This document shows positions 28,913-36,905 of a DNA stretch of 64,000 bases, piece after piece. The stretch is from Streptomyces luomodiensis (GTDB lineage Bacteria; Actinomycetota; Actinomycetes; Streptomycetales; Streptomycetaceae), in assembly GCF_031679605.1 (NCBI RefSeq), contig NZ_CP117522.1, positions 2,914,001 through 2,978,000 of the forward strand, in the 5' to 3' direction. Both the position numbers and the translations under genes were made by a program. A model generated the notes under the pieces. It was not told the DNA's origin and made no database searches. It saw nothing but the letters and a program-made list of their open reading frames with translations. Position 1 is the stretch's first letter; the number at the start of each line of letters is the position of its first letter.

Positions 28913-29512
28913 TCAGGGGTTCACGGTCTGGGTGTCGGTGCCGGAGGACGGCAGGAAGCTGGTGTCGCCGTTGTAGAGGGCAACCACCAGGTGGGTACCG
29001 GCGTCCAGGTTGCTGAGCGACAGCGTCGCCGTACCGCCCGACAGCGGCTGGACGAACGTACCGCCGCCGGAGCCGCCGACGAAGAAGGTGACCGTCCCGG
29101 TCGGGACGCCCGACCCGGGTGCGATCGGGGTGACGTTGGCGGTGAACGTGACCGACTGGCCCACCGTCGAGGGGTCCGGCGAGGAGGTCACCGACGTCGT
29201 GGTCGCCGATGGGATGACGATGATGGCGCCAACACCGCTGGAGGGGGCGAAGGTGGTGTCACCGCTGTAGTTGGCGAGGACGGCGTGGGCGCCGACGCTC
29301 AGCCCGGCGGGGACGGTGACCGAGGTCGTCCCGCCCGACAGCGTCCCGGTCAGGGTGGGGCCGCCGGTGACGACGAACGTGACGGTACCGGTGGGGGTTC
29401 CGGTACCCAGTGGGATCACGGTGGCGGTGAGGGTGACCGACTGTCCGGCCGTCGCGGGAGTGGGGGTCACCGTGACCAGGGTGATCGTGGGCGTGGTCGT
29501 GGGCGTGGTCAT
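28913..29512 (-). CDS. protein of two bacterial Ig-like domains
   Basis: 199 residues made almost entirely of two tandem Ig-like (Big_3_5 type) beta-sandwich domains of about 95 residues each. Each has TPTPATAGQSVTLTATV or DPSTVGQSVTFTANV at its start, then PTGTVTF, a SGGT turn, LSVGAHAVLANYSGDTTF or LDAGTHLVVALYNGDTSF and a closing PSSG. Such domains are normally extracellular, but the protein begins directly with Thr-rich sequence. No signal peptide, lipobox or anchor is visible. ATG 29512 has a good GGAGGG six bases upstream, and the longer frame is not signal-like. Role unknown. Confidence 0.85.
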   Translation of the reverse strand: MTTPTTTPTITLVTVTPTPATAGQSVTLTATVIPLGTGTPTGTVTFVVTGGPTLTGTLSGGTTSVTVPAGLSVGAHAVLANYSGDTTFAPSSGVGAIIVIPSATTTSVTSSPDPSTVGQSVTFTANVTPIAPGSGVPTGTVTFFVGGSGGGTFVQPLSGGTATLSLSNLDAGTHLVVALYNGDTSFLPSSGTDTQTVNP

Positions 29513-29845
29513 GTTGGGCCCTCCGAGTGAGGTGAGGTTGGTGGGCCTCGCCCGCCACGCAGGCCCGGAGCGGGGCGCGGCGGTGCATCGGAGGCTAGGG
29601 GGTGCGCACATACGGCGATCCACGCGGGGACATCCCCGTGTCGCCGTCCCCCGGCAGATGGGGAACCCACCGGTCTGTAGCACCAGTAGGCGCGCGGCTC
29701 GCCGCCAATGCCATAGAGGTGCCGCCGAATTACCCCGGATAGCGCAGCGCTCGGCGGCTCCCCCAGCGCACATCGCTCACCTCACACGGCGCGCGTCCCC
29801 CACCGCCGGGACACCGCGCACACTCCGCGCATCCAGCCCCGGAGA
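29513..29845. other. 333-bp spacer without a recognised gene
   Basis: I find no convincing gene. The only notable feature is mildly lower GC around 29660-29740, which probably contains the promoter of the Ig-like gene (minus strand). No clear -10/-35 pair can be picked. Confidence 0.5.
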
Positions 29846-31198
29846 TCAGCCGCCGTCGCCGAAGCCTCCCCCGAAGCCGCCGCCGAAACCACCGTCGAAG
29901 CCGCCGCCGTCGCCGAAGCCACCGCCGAAGTCGTCGCCGTCCCCGCCGTCGCCGAAGCCGCCGCCGAAGTCACCGGTGTCGTAGCCGGGGCCGAGGGATC
30001 CGCCCAGCAGCGTGCCGATCAGCAGTCCGGGCAGCAGCATCGAGCCGTATCCGCCGAAGTACCCGCTCGCCCAGGGTCCGTAGGCGGGACCGGCCTCCCA
30101 GTACGGGCGTCGCCGGTCGCCGCCGACGGGGACGGTGCGGGCGTCCGGCTCGAGGCCGTCGTCGATGCGGGTGGCGTCGGCGGCGCAGGCGGGGACGGAG
30201 CGCGAAGTGCCGCCCGCGGGCGCCCACGGGACGTCCCGGACCGATGGTCCGTGCCGCGGGTCGAAGAAGCACGGAGGGCGCCGCTGGGGCAGCGGGCCGC
30301 CCTCGCGGCGGGCGTCGAGCATCGCCAGTGCGAAGCGGCCCTCCTCCAGCGCCTCGGTCACCGGCCGCATGTCCCCGGGCCGCCGGGCGGCGGCCGACCT
30401 GGCCTTGGCCTCGTCGTACGCGTCCAGGGCGCGGCCGTAGTCCTCCGCCATCTCGGGGGTGGACGCCGGGTCGGCGGGGTCGAAGCCGGTCCGGCCGAGC
30501 TTCTCGCCGTACGCGGTGATGTCCTCTTCGACCGCGCCGCGCACCTGCTCCAGCTCGGTCCGCTCGCGCTCACGGCGGTGCTTGTTGGTGCGCCGCAGCA
30601 TGTAGAGGCCGCTTCCGCCGACGGCGGCCAGGACGATCAGCACCGCCACCGCGTCCCCCACCGACAGGCCGGTGGAGTCCCGCGCGCCCCGGTCGCCGCC
30701 GGTCCCCTGGCCGGTCCGGTCGTGGATCGCCGCCGCCGCGTCGGCCACGAAGCCGTCCAGGACCGCCGCGAGGTCGCGCGGATGCTGCCGCAGGTTCCGC
30801 TCCGCCAGCGCCTGCGAGGTGCGTCCGGGCAGCACCGAGGTGTCGGAGGCCGCTCCGAAGGAGGAGCCCAGCGCCACCGCGTAGACGCCGGGGCGGTCGA
30901 CGGCGGCGCGCAGCCGCCCGAAGACGCGCTCTCCGCCGTACGCGGGGTCGTCCGGCAGGACGGCGACGTAGACGGGCACCCCGGCGGCACGGATGTGTCC
31001 CGCGAGGTCGCGCGCCTGCGCGGCGCTCAGCGCGGCGGAGGCTCGTGGATCGACGTACACCGGGTTGCTGCGCAACGCCTTGCCGATCTTGTCCACGTCC
31101 GTTTCGGCACGCGCGCCCCCGGCGGTGAGCACCACCGCCGCCAGGGCGACGAGGATGGACAGCACCACCGTGCCCCATCGCGACGTCTTGCCGGACAC
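29846..31198 (-). CDS. secreted/membrane protein with Gly-rich tail
   Basis: 450 residues. A signal peptide or N-terminal anchor (VVLSILVALAAVVLTAGGARA) is followed by an extracytoplasmic domain of about 140 residues (VYVDPRASAALSAAQARDLAGHI, PVYVAVLPDD, GVYAVALGSSFG) that resembles TPM-type domains in layout. A transmembrane helix (VGDAVAVLIVLAAVGGSGLYML) lies near residues 183-204. Then comes a basic and charged cytoplasmic region and a C-terminal tail of Gly-Phe-Gly-Asp repeats (GGGFGDGG), about 60 residues. The start is GTG 31198. The TPM likeness is by organisation only. It is adjacent to, and co-directional with, a TetR gene 67 bases upstream. Confidence 0.8.
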   Translation of the reverse strand: MSGKTSRWGTVVLSILVALAAVVLTAGGARAETDVDKIGKALRSNPVYVDPRASAALSAAQARDLAGHIRAAGVPVYVAVLPDDPAYGGERVFGRLRAAVDRPGVYAVALGSSFGAASDTSVLPGRTSQALAERNLRQHPRDLAAVLDGFVADAAAAIHDRTGQGTGGDRGARDSTGLSVGDAVAVLIVLAAVGGSGLYMLRRTNKHRRERERTELEQVRGAVEEDITAYGEKLGRTGFDPADPASTPEMAEDYGRALDAYDEAKARSAAARRPGDMRPVTEALEEGRFALAMLDARREGGPLPQRRPPCFFDPRHGPSVRDVPWAPAGGTSRSVPACAADATRIDDGLEPDARTVPVGGDRRRPYWEAGPAYGPWASGYFGGYGSMLLPGLLIGTLLGGSLGPGYDTGDFGGGFGDGGDGDDFGGGFGDGGGFDGGFGGGFGGGFGDGG

Positions 31199-31265
31199 AC
31201 CCCGGGGTTACCCGCACATGGGACATCTATGCACATTTAGGACTTGATGCTCAGGCGGCCGGCGG

Positions 31266-31877
31266 TCAGTGCGGCCGGCGCAGTCCCGCGATGAGGAGCT
31301 GAGCCAGTCGACGTGCGTCGTAGTGGCTGTCGCTCTCCGCGCCGATGCAGAGGTTCCCTACGCCGCGCATCAGCTCGTAGGCCCTCAGATCGGAGTGGAT
31401 CTCGCCGGCGGCGGCCGCGGCGTCGAGCAGTTGGGTGCACACGGGCACGAGGCGGTCGAGGAAGTAGGCGTGCAGCGCGTCGAAGCCGGCGTTGTCGGAC
31501 TGGAGCACGGCGGCGAGTCCGTGCTTGGTGACCAGGAAGTCGACGAAGAGGTCGATCCACTGCCCCAGGGCGGCGTGCGGAGTCGCGCTGGTCTCCAGCA
31601 GGGCCGGACCGGCCTCGGCGCAGGCCTCCACCTGGTGCCGGTAGACGGCGATGATGAGATCCGCTCGGGTCGGGAAGTGGCGGTAGATCGTGGCCGTCCC
31701 GACACCGGCCTTGGCCGCGATGTCGCGCACCGGCGCTTCCACGCCCGATGTGACGAAGATGGCGGCGGCCGCCTCGAGCAGGGCCTCCTGGTTGCGCCGG
31801 GCGTCCGCCCGCTTGGGCCGGGCCGCTTGGCCCGCGCCGCGGTCGCTGTCGTTCACCGTACCGGCTCCCTCCGTCAT
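31266..31877 (-). CDS. TetR/AcrR-family regulator
   Basis: 203 residues. The N-terminal HTH reads NQEALLEAAAAIFVTSGVEAPVRDIAAKAGVGTATIYRHFPTRADLI, a clear TetR DNA-binding domain. The rest (LGQWIDLFVDFLVTKHGLAAVL, ELMRGVGNLCIGAES) matches a common actinobacterial TetR C-terminal type (SbtR-like) that often controls a neighbouring dehydrogenase. The start is ATG 31877, with an in-frame GTG at 31856. The likely target is not obvious; the downstream membrane protein gene at 31198 is a candidate. Confidence 0.92.
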   Translation of the reverse strand: MTEGAGTVNDSDRGAGQAARPKRADARRNQEALLEAAAAIFVTSGVEAPVRDIAAKAGVGTATIYRHFPTRADLIIAVYRHQVEACAEAGPALLETSATPHAALGQWIDLFVDFLVTKHGLAAVLQSDNAGFDALHAYFLDRLVPVCTQLLDAAAAAGEIHSDLRAYELMRGVGNLCIGAESDSHYDARRLAQLLIAGLRRPH

Positions 31878-31969
31878 CGGGTTGGCTCACGGAACAGGGT
31901 TCCACAGCCTGAAGCGGAGTGAGGTTCCGATTCGCTCGATGATGCGTCGAGGCCGGCTTGTCCGGCTTG

Positions 31970-32488
31970 TCAGGGGGGCCGGAGCCGGCCGACTTCGGTT
32001 TCGGCCGCTCGGGCGCGGGAGGCGGCTATTTCGGCGTAGGCCCGGTCGCGGCCCTCCCAGTGGGAGCCCTCGACGGACTTGCCGGGCTCGAGGTCCTTGT
32101 AGACCTCGAAGAAGTGGGTGATCTCCATCCGGTCGAATTCGGGGACGTCCCCGATGTCCTGGACACCGGCATAGCGCGGGTCATGGGCCGGGACGCAGAG
32201 GATCTTCTCGTCCGGGCCCTTCTCGTCACGCATGCAGTACATGCCGATGGCCCGGCAGAGGACCACACAGCCGGGGAAGGTCGGCTCGGCGACGGTGACG
32301 AGGGCGTCCAGCGGGTCGCCGTCCTGGCCGAGGGTGTGGTCGATGAAGCCGTAGTCGGCCGGGTACTTCGTCGAGGTGAACAGCATCCGGTCCAGCCGGA
32401 TGCGGCCGGTCTCGAAGTCCATCTCGTACTTGTTGCGGGACCCCTCCGGGATCTCCACGACCACGTCGAACTCAGCGTGCTCCTCCAT
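31970..32488 (-). CDS. ppa: family I inorganic pyrophosphatase
   Basis: Hydrolyses pyrophosphate to phosphate in the cytosol with Mg. The active-site pattern is [45 protein letters not shown] (the DxDPxD metal-binding signature region), then [12 protein letters not shown] and [13 protein letters not shown]. The length of 172 residues is near the family norm. Compared with the S. coelicolor enzyme as I remember it, the sequence is divergent, so this may be a second paralogue and not the housekeeping copy. It stands between two TetR genes on the same strand. Confidence 0.93.
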   Translation of the reverse strand: MEEHAEFDVVVEIPEGSRNKYEMDFETGRIRLDRMLFTSTKYPADYGFIDHTLGQDGDPLDALVTVAEPTFPGCVVLCRAIGMYCMRDEKGPDEKILCVPAHDPRYAGVQDIGDVPEFDRMEITHFFEVYKDLEPGKSVEGSHWEGRDRAYAEIAASRARAAETEVGRLRPP

Positions 32489-32571
32489 CGCGCCCTCCGG
32501 TCACCCGTGCGCTCCGGTGTTCTTCCAGTGTGCGCCGGGCGCGCCGGACGGGCAGCTCGGACCGGGGCGCC

Positions 32572-33264
32572 TCAGCCGCCCCGCATCAGGGCGTCGATCT
32601 CGGCCTCGAAGAGGACCGAGGGATCGAAGCCCATGGTGGTGAACTGGCCTTGCAGATCCAGGCTGATCACGCCGTGCAGCCGGGTCCAGGTGCGCAGCGC
32701 ACGGCCCTTCAGCTCGCCGCCGGGCTCCTCGCCGGACACCCAGGGACCCGCGCCCTCCAGATGGCGCGCCAGCTCGGCCTCGAGCTCGGTGAGGGGCTGC
32801 CCGCTGCTCCCGGCGCCGCCGCTGCCGGTGGCGGCACTCCCGGCGGTGGCACAGGCGTCGAGGATGGTCCGCATCAGCCCGGCCGCGATCTCGGTGGTCT
32901 CCGGCGGTGCCTGGTAACCGGGCACCGGGGTGCCGAAGATGAGCAGATAGCGGTCGGGCTGCCGCTTCGCCCAGTCGCGCAGGGTACGGGCCAGGGCGCG
33001 GAAGCGATCGGCCGGGGCGGCGTCGGCGACGGCCTGGGCCGCGGCCTCGGCCAGATCGCGGTAGGCGTCGGTGATCAGCTCGGTCAGCAGCTCGTCCCGG
33101 CTGGCGAAATAGCGGTAGAGCGCGGGGCCGGTCATGCCCATCTCCTTCGCGATCGCGTTGACCGAGATGCCCGCCGTGCCCGCCTGGGCCAGCTGGGCCA
33201 GGGCCACGGCCTTGGCCTCCTCCCGGGTCTGTTTGCGGTAGCGCTCTCGCCGTGCTGTCGCCAT
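32572..33264 (-). CDS. TetR-family regulator with WHG-type C-terminus
   Basis: 230 residues. The HTH is ALAQLAQAGTAGISVNAIAKEMGMTGPALYRYFASRDELLTELI, with the MGMTGPALYRYF recognition helix typical of TetR proteins carrying a TetR_C_33/WHG C-terminal domain. LARTLRDWAKRQPDRYLLIFGTPVPGY and WTRLHGVISLDLQGQF fit that group. ATG 33264 is chosen; the longer frame has no HTH sequence. It is divergent from the NADP-dependent oxidoreductase gene with a 138-bp spacer, the usual layout for a repressor of its neighbour. Confidence 0.92.
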   Translation of the reverse strand: MATARRERYRKQTREEAKAVALAQLAQAGTAGISVNAIAKEMGMTGPALYRYFASRDELLTELITDAYRDLAEAAAQAVADAAPADRFRALARTLRDWAKRQPDRYLLIFGTPVPGYQAPPETTEIAAGLMRTILDACATAGSAATGSGGAGSSGQPLTELEAELARHLEGAGPWVSGEEPGGELKGRALRTWTRLHGVISLDLQGQFTTMGFDPSVLFEAEIDALMRGG

Positions 33265-33402
33265 GGACGCGCCTCTCGTACGGATCGTCGACTTCGCACT
33301 TGACACTCCGAGAGTAACAGGTTCATTGTTTGGTTAGAAGTTCTTACGGAGACGAGAAGTCCTCACAAGAACCAGAAGCCCTTACGAGAACCGAGGTCAA
33401 CC
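33265..33402. promoter_or_regulatory. divergent promoter region, TetR / oxidoreductase-carotenoid oxygenase
   Basis: The spacer contains TTGACA (33300-33305), then the lower-GC stretch GAGTAACAGGTTCATTGTTTGGTTAGAAG with outer TAAC/GTTA halves 14 bases apart (about 33315-33336), a plausible TetR operator. A series of short imperfect repeats, AGAAGYYCTTACGAGA-like, runs up to the oxidoreductase start (33337-33393). Confidence 0.5.
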
Positions 33403-34458
33403 ATGCTCACCGAAGTCGTTCTGCCGGGCCGGGTGGAGCCGGAGGGGCTCCAGCTCCGCACCCGACCGCTGCCCGAGCCCGGTCCCGGGCAGGCGCTGGT
33501 GGCCGTCGAGGCGTCGGGGGTCTCCTTCGCCGAGCAGCAGATGCGCCGGGGGAAGTACTACGACCAGCCGCCGTTCCCCTTCGTGCCCGGCTATGACCTG
33601 GTGGGCACGGTGGTCTCCACCGGCCCCGGGGTCGATCCGGCCCTGCGGGGGCGCCGGTTCGCGGCGCTCACGAAGATCGGCGGCTGGGCCAGCCACGCCG
33701 TCCTCGACGCGGGCGATCTGGTGGAGGTCCCCGACGGGGTCGGTTCGGCGGAGGCCGAGACGATGGTGGTCAACGGGATCACGGCCTGGCAGATGCTGCA
33801 CCGCGTGGCCAAGGTGCGCCCCGGGGCGACCGTGCTCGTTCACGGGGCCAACGGCGGGGTGGGCTCCACCCTGGTCCAGCTCGCCCGTCTCGCGGGCGTC
33901 GAGGTCATCGGCACCGCCTCACCCCGCCATCACGACGCGGTGCGCGCCCTCGGCGCCACCCCGCTCGACTACCGCGACCGGGATCTGTCCGGCCGGGTGC
34001 GCGCGTTGGCGCCCGGCGGGGTCGACGCGGTCTTCGACCATGTCGGCGGCGAGGGCATCGTCGACTCCTTCCGGCTGCTCGCCCGCGGCGGCACGCTGGT
34101 CTCCTACGGCACGGCGGCCACCCGGGACGTCCCCGGATCGTCCCGGGCCCCGGTGCTCAAGCTGCTCGCCCGGCTGGCCCTGTGGCACCTGCTGCCGAAC
34201 GGCCGGCGGGCGCACTTCTTCAACCTCTGGGCCGGACGGCGGCGGCGGGCGGCCTACCAGGCCCGGATCCGCGCCGACCTGGGGCAGGTGCTGGCGCTGC
34301 TGGCGAGCGGCGAGCTGACCGCGCTGGTGGCGGCGAGGATTCCGCTCACCGACGCCGCGGAGGCGATGCGGCTGGCCGAGTCCGGCACCGTCGCCGGAAA
34401 GGTGGTCCTGGTGGCGGATCAGGGTGCCCGCCGGGGCGGCGAGGAGGGCGCGCGATGA
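33403..34458 (+). CDS. quinone oxidoreductase-like MDR-family protein
   Basis: 351 residues of the medium-chain dehydrogenase/reductase superfamily without catalytic zinc: no Cys ligand set is seen after the GYDLVGTVVSTGPGV motif. The NADPH-binding motif is VLVHGANGGVGSTLVQLARL. VEASGVSFAEQQMRRGKYYDQPPFPFVPGYD resembles zeta-crystallin-like quinone reductases. A Leu/Arg-rich insert (LWHLLPNGRRAHFFNLW) follows the Rossmann core. The substrate is unknown. Its stop overlaps the start of the carotenoid oxygenase gene (ATGA), indicating translational coupling. Confidence 0.9.
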   Translation: MLTEVVLPGRVEPEGLQLRTRPLPEPGPGQALVAVEASGVSFAEQQMRRGKYYDQPPFPFVPGYDLVGTVVSTGPGVDPALRGRRFAALTKIGGWASHAVLDAGDLVEVPDGVGSAEAETMVVNGITAWQMLHRVAKVRPGATVLVHGANGGVGSTLVQLARLAGVEVIGTASPRHHDAVRALGATPLDYRDRDLSGRVRALAPGGVDAVFDHVGGEGIVDSFRLLARGGTLVSYGTAATRDVPGSSRAPVLKLLARLALWHLLPNGRRAHFFNLWAGRRRRAAYQARIRADLGQVLALLASGELTALVAARIPLTDAAEAMRLAESGTVAGKVVLVADQGARRGGEEGAR

Positions 34459-35858
34459 GCGGCAAGCCCTATGTCAGCGGCCACTACGCCCCTTTGGCGC
34501 TGGAGGCGACGGCCTGGGGGCTCACCGTCCACGGCTCCCTCCCGCCCGAGCTGACCGGCCGTTACCTGCGCAACGGCCACAATCCCGTGCCCGGGGTGGT
34601 GCCGTCGCACTGGTTCAAGGGCAGCGGCATGGTGCACGGAGTGCGGCTGCGCGATGGAAGAGCGGAGTGGTACCGCAACCGCTGGGTGCGGACACCGGCC
34701 CTCCACGACGCCGTGGAGGCGGCCGCGGGCGGTGCGGGGGCCGCGGCGGCGAGCACGGCCGAGGGGGCGGAGGGTGCGGCCGATCTCACCGCCAGCGTCG
34801 CCGGCACCCATGTGATCGAGCATGCGGGCCGCGTCCTGGCCCTCCAGGAGGCGAACCTCCCCTATGAGCTCACCCCCGAGCTGGCCACGGTCGGCGCCTA
34901 CGACTTCGGGGGAAAGCTGACCCGGGCCATGACGGCGCACCCCAAGGAGGATCCGGTCAGCGGGGAGCTGCACTTCTTCTCGTACTCCCCCTTACCGCCC
35001 TATCTCGTCTATTACGTCGCGTCCCGCGACGGCCGCATCGTCCGCGAGGAGACCATCGAGGGTGCGGGGCCCTCGCTGATGCACGACTTCGGGCTGACCG
35101 AGCACTTCGTGGTCTGGCTGGACCTGCCGGTGGTCTTCGACCCCGCCGAGCGCTCCGGCATCCCCTACCGCTGGTCCGACCGCTACCGGCCGCGCATCGG
35201 GGTCATGCCGCGCACCGGGCCGCCCCGGGTCACCTGGTGCGAGGTGGAGCCGGGCGCCCTGCTGCACATCGCCAACGCCTACGAGGACGCGGCGGGCCGC
35301 ATCGTCGTGGAGGGGCCGCGCTACGACCGCACCGCATGGCAGACCTCCTGGAAGTGGTGGACGGGCGCCCCGGGCCACGCCCCCGTCCCGCTGGTCGGCT
35401 CCCTGCGCCACCGCTGGATCCTCGACCCCGCCTCGGGCGGCGTGCGGGAGGAGCCGCTGGACGACCTGGTCACCGAGTTCCCCACGATCAACGACAGCGT
35501 GCTGGGGCGGCCCAGCCGCTATGCCTACGCCGTCGCCTTCCCCGGGGCCGGCCTGGAGGAGTACGCGCTGGTCAAGTACGACACGGCCACCGGAGCCCGG
35601 CAGATCGCGCCGACGGGGCCGGGCCGGATGCCGGGGGAGGCGGTGTTCGTGCCCGCGGCCGGGAGCGGAGGAGGCGGCGAGGACGACGGCTATCTGCTGA
35701 CCATCGTCAGCGACCTCCGCCGCGACGCCTCCGAGCTGATCGTCCTGGACGCCCAGGACATCACGGCCGCCCCCGTCGCCACCGTGGAACTCCCCCACCG
35801 CGTCCCCGCGGGCATCCACGGCTCCTGGATCCCCGACGCGTCCCCCGGTCCGTGGTAA
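34455..35858 (+). CDS. carotenoid cleavage oxygenase (RPE65/CCO family)
   Basis: A non-haem iron oxygenase of 467 residues predicted to cleave a double bond in a carotenoid, apocarotenoid or stilbene-like substrate. Fold markers are LPPELTGRYLRNGHNPVPG and HWFKGSGMVHGVRLRDG. The four iron-binding His are at residues 162 (TAHPKED), 210 (MHDFGLTEH), 271 (LLHIANAYED) and 455 (GIHGSW). All are present, so the enzyme should be active. A 25-residue Ala/Gly insertion (AAAGGAGAAAASTAEG) near residue 92 is atypical. It starts at ATG 34455, overlapping the upstream oxidoreductase. Lignostilbene dioxygenase-type activity cannot be excluded. Confidence 0.92.
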   Translation: MSGKPYVSGHYAPLALEATAWGLTVHGSLPPELTGRYLRNGHNPVPGVVPSHWFKGSGMVHGVRLRDGRAEWYRNRWVRTPALHDAVEAAAGGAGAAAASTAEGAEGAADLTASVAGTHVIEHAGRVLALQEANLPYELTPELATVGAYDFGGKLTRAMTAHPKEDPVSGELHFFSYSPLPPYLVYYVASRDGRIVREETIEGAGPSLMHDFGLTEHFVVWLDLPVVFDPAERSGIPYRWSDRYRPRIGVMPRTGPPRVTWCEVEPGALLHIANAYEDAAGRIVVEGPRYDRTAWQTSWKWWTGAPGHAPVPLVGSLRHRWILDPASGGVREEPLDDLVTEFPTINDSVLGRPSRYAYAVAFPGAGLEEYALVKYDTATGARQIAPTGPGRMPGEAVFVPAAGSGGGGEDDGYLLTIVSDLRRDASELIVLDAQDITAAPVATVELPHRVPAGIHGSWIPDASPGPW

Positions 35859-35863
35859 TTTTC

Positions 35864-35880
35864 GTATACGAGTTGTATGC
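35864..35880. promoter_or_regulatory. GTATAC-N5-GTATGC site before the GntR gene
   Basis: GTATAC (35864-35869) and GTATGC (35875-35880) are spaced by five bases, a near-palindrome 19 bases before the regulator's start. The same arrangement occurs at 39263-39279 in front of the MFS/DUF2848 pair, so this is probably an autoregulatory site. Confidence 0.65.
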
Positions 35881-35899
35881 GAAGCAGCATGGGGGCCCA

Positions 35900-36532
35900 G
35901 TGCCAGCGCAGTCCGGACGAGAAAAGGCGTACGCGTTCCTCAAGGAGACCGTGCTGACCGATCCCGACATGCAGGGCAGGTTCCTCACCGAGCAGGAGAT
36001 CGCCGACCGGATCGGCATCTCCCGGACCCCGATCCGCGAGGCCCTGCTCCTGCTGGCGGCCGAGGACCTGGTCCAGCTGGTCCCCAAGCGGGGCGCGCAT
36101 ATCGCCCCGCTCTCCGGCCGGGAGATCACCGAACTGATGGAGCTGCGCGGGATCGTCGAGCGCCATGCCGCCGAGCAGACCATCGAGGCGGGCACGGTGC
36201 CGGTCGGGAAGCTGGCGGAGCTGCTGGAGCGGCAGCGCGGGCTGATGGGGCCGGAGCAGGCCAAGGAGTTCATCGCCGTCGACCACCTCTTCCACGCGAC
36301 CATGGTCGCCGCGGTGGGCAATGAACTCCTCAACCGGCACTACGACGGACTGCGCAGTCGGCAGATCCGGGCGGGCGTGGTGGCCCTGTTCAACCAGACC
36401 GGCCGCCAGGAGGCGGTGCTGGTGGAGCACCAGGCGATCCTGGACGCGGTGGCCTCCGGCGACGTGGCGGCGGCGCGGGCCGCGATCAGCTGCCATCTGG
36501 AGACCACGCTGAAGGTGCTGCTCGCCGGGTGA
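35900..36532 (+). CDS. GntR-family regulator, FCD subfamily
   Basis: 210 residues. A GntR winged helix (REKAYAFLKETVLTDPDMQGRFLTEQEIADRIGISRTPIREALLLLAAEDLV) is followed by a helical FCD domain (ELMELRGIVERHAAEQTIEAG, DHLFHATMVAAVGNELLNRHYDGLR, EHQAILDAVASGDVAAA). The Asp/His pattern of metal-dependent FCD ligand pockets is visible (DHLFH and EHQAIL). GTG 35900 is chosen because it follows GGGGG by four bases; an upstream in-frame GTG at 35852 would lie across the operator. It converges with the cupin gene with a one-base gap and most likely controls the cupin-nitrilase-MFS-DUF2848 genes. Confidence 0.9.
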   Translation: MPAQSGREKAYAFLKETVLTDPDMQGRFLTEQEIADRIGISRTPIREALLLLAAEDLVQLVPKRGAHIAPLSGREITELMELRGIVERHAAEQTIEAGTVPVGKLAELLERQRGLMGPEQAKEFIAVDHLFHATMVAAVGNELLNRHYDGLRSRQIRAGVVALFNQTGRQEAVLVEHQAILDAVASGDVAAARAAISCHLETTLKVLLAG

Positions 36533-36533
36533 G

Positions 36534-36905
36534 TCAGCGCCCGGCCGTCACCTCCGGATAGGTGATCACCAGCATGGTGACGCCCTCCTCGGAGACCCAG
36601 GGGCCGTGGGGCATCCCCGGTGGCCGGCAGGTGTAGAAGCCGCGGGAGAAGGTCTTCTCCAGCGTCAGATCGCGCATGCTGCCCTCGAGGAGATAGACCT
36701 CCTCCCAGCCGTCGTGGCGGACGACCCCGGACGGGGAGGTGTCCGTCCCCGGCTCCCAGCGCACCAGGGCGGTGGTGTGGGTGCCGCTCCCGTCCACGGC
36801 CAGGATCTGTTCGCTGACCCCGGGGACCGCGCCCGGCGGCCGTCGCCAGGGCGCGGAGGGCAGGTGGAACTCGAGTTCGGGTTTGGCCCCGCCGGTGCCG
36901 CTCAT
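36534..36905 (-). CDS. cupin-domain protein
   Basis: 123 residues, a single conserved beta-barrel cupin. VRWEPGTDTSPSGVVRHDGWEEVYLLEGSMRDL gives cupin motif 1 with the His and Glu ligands, and YTCRPPGMPHGPWVSEEGVTMLVI gives motif 2 with its His. It is probably a metal-binding small-molecule enzyme or sensor; the substrate is unknown. Its ATG at 36905 overlaps the stop of the nitrilase gene (ATGA), so the two are co-translated. It is the last gene of the minus-strand operon MFS - nitrilase - cupin. Confidence 0.88.
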   Translation of the reverse strand: MSGTGGAKPELEFHLPSAPWRRPPGAVPGVSEQILAVDGSGTHTTALVRWEPGTDTSPSGVVRHDGWEEVYLLEGSMRDLTLEKTFSRGFYTCRPPGMPHGPWVSEEGVTMLVITYPEVTAGR

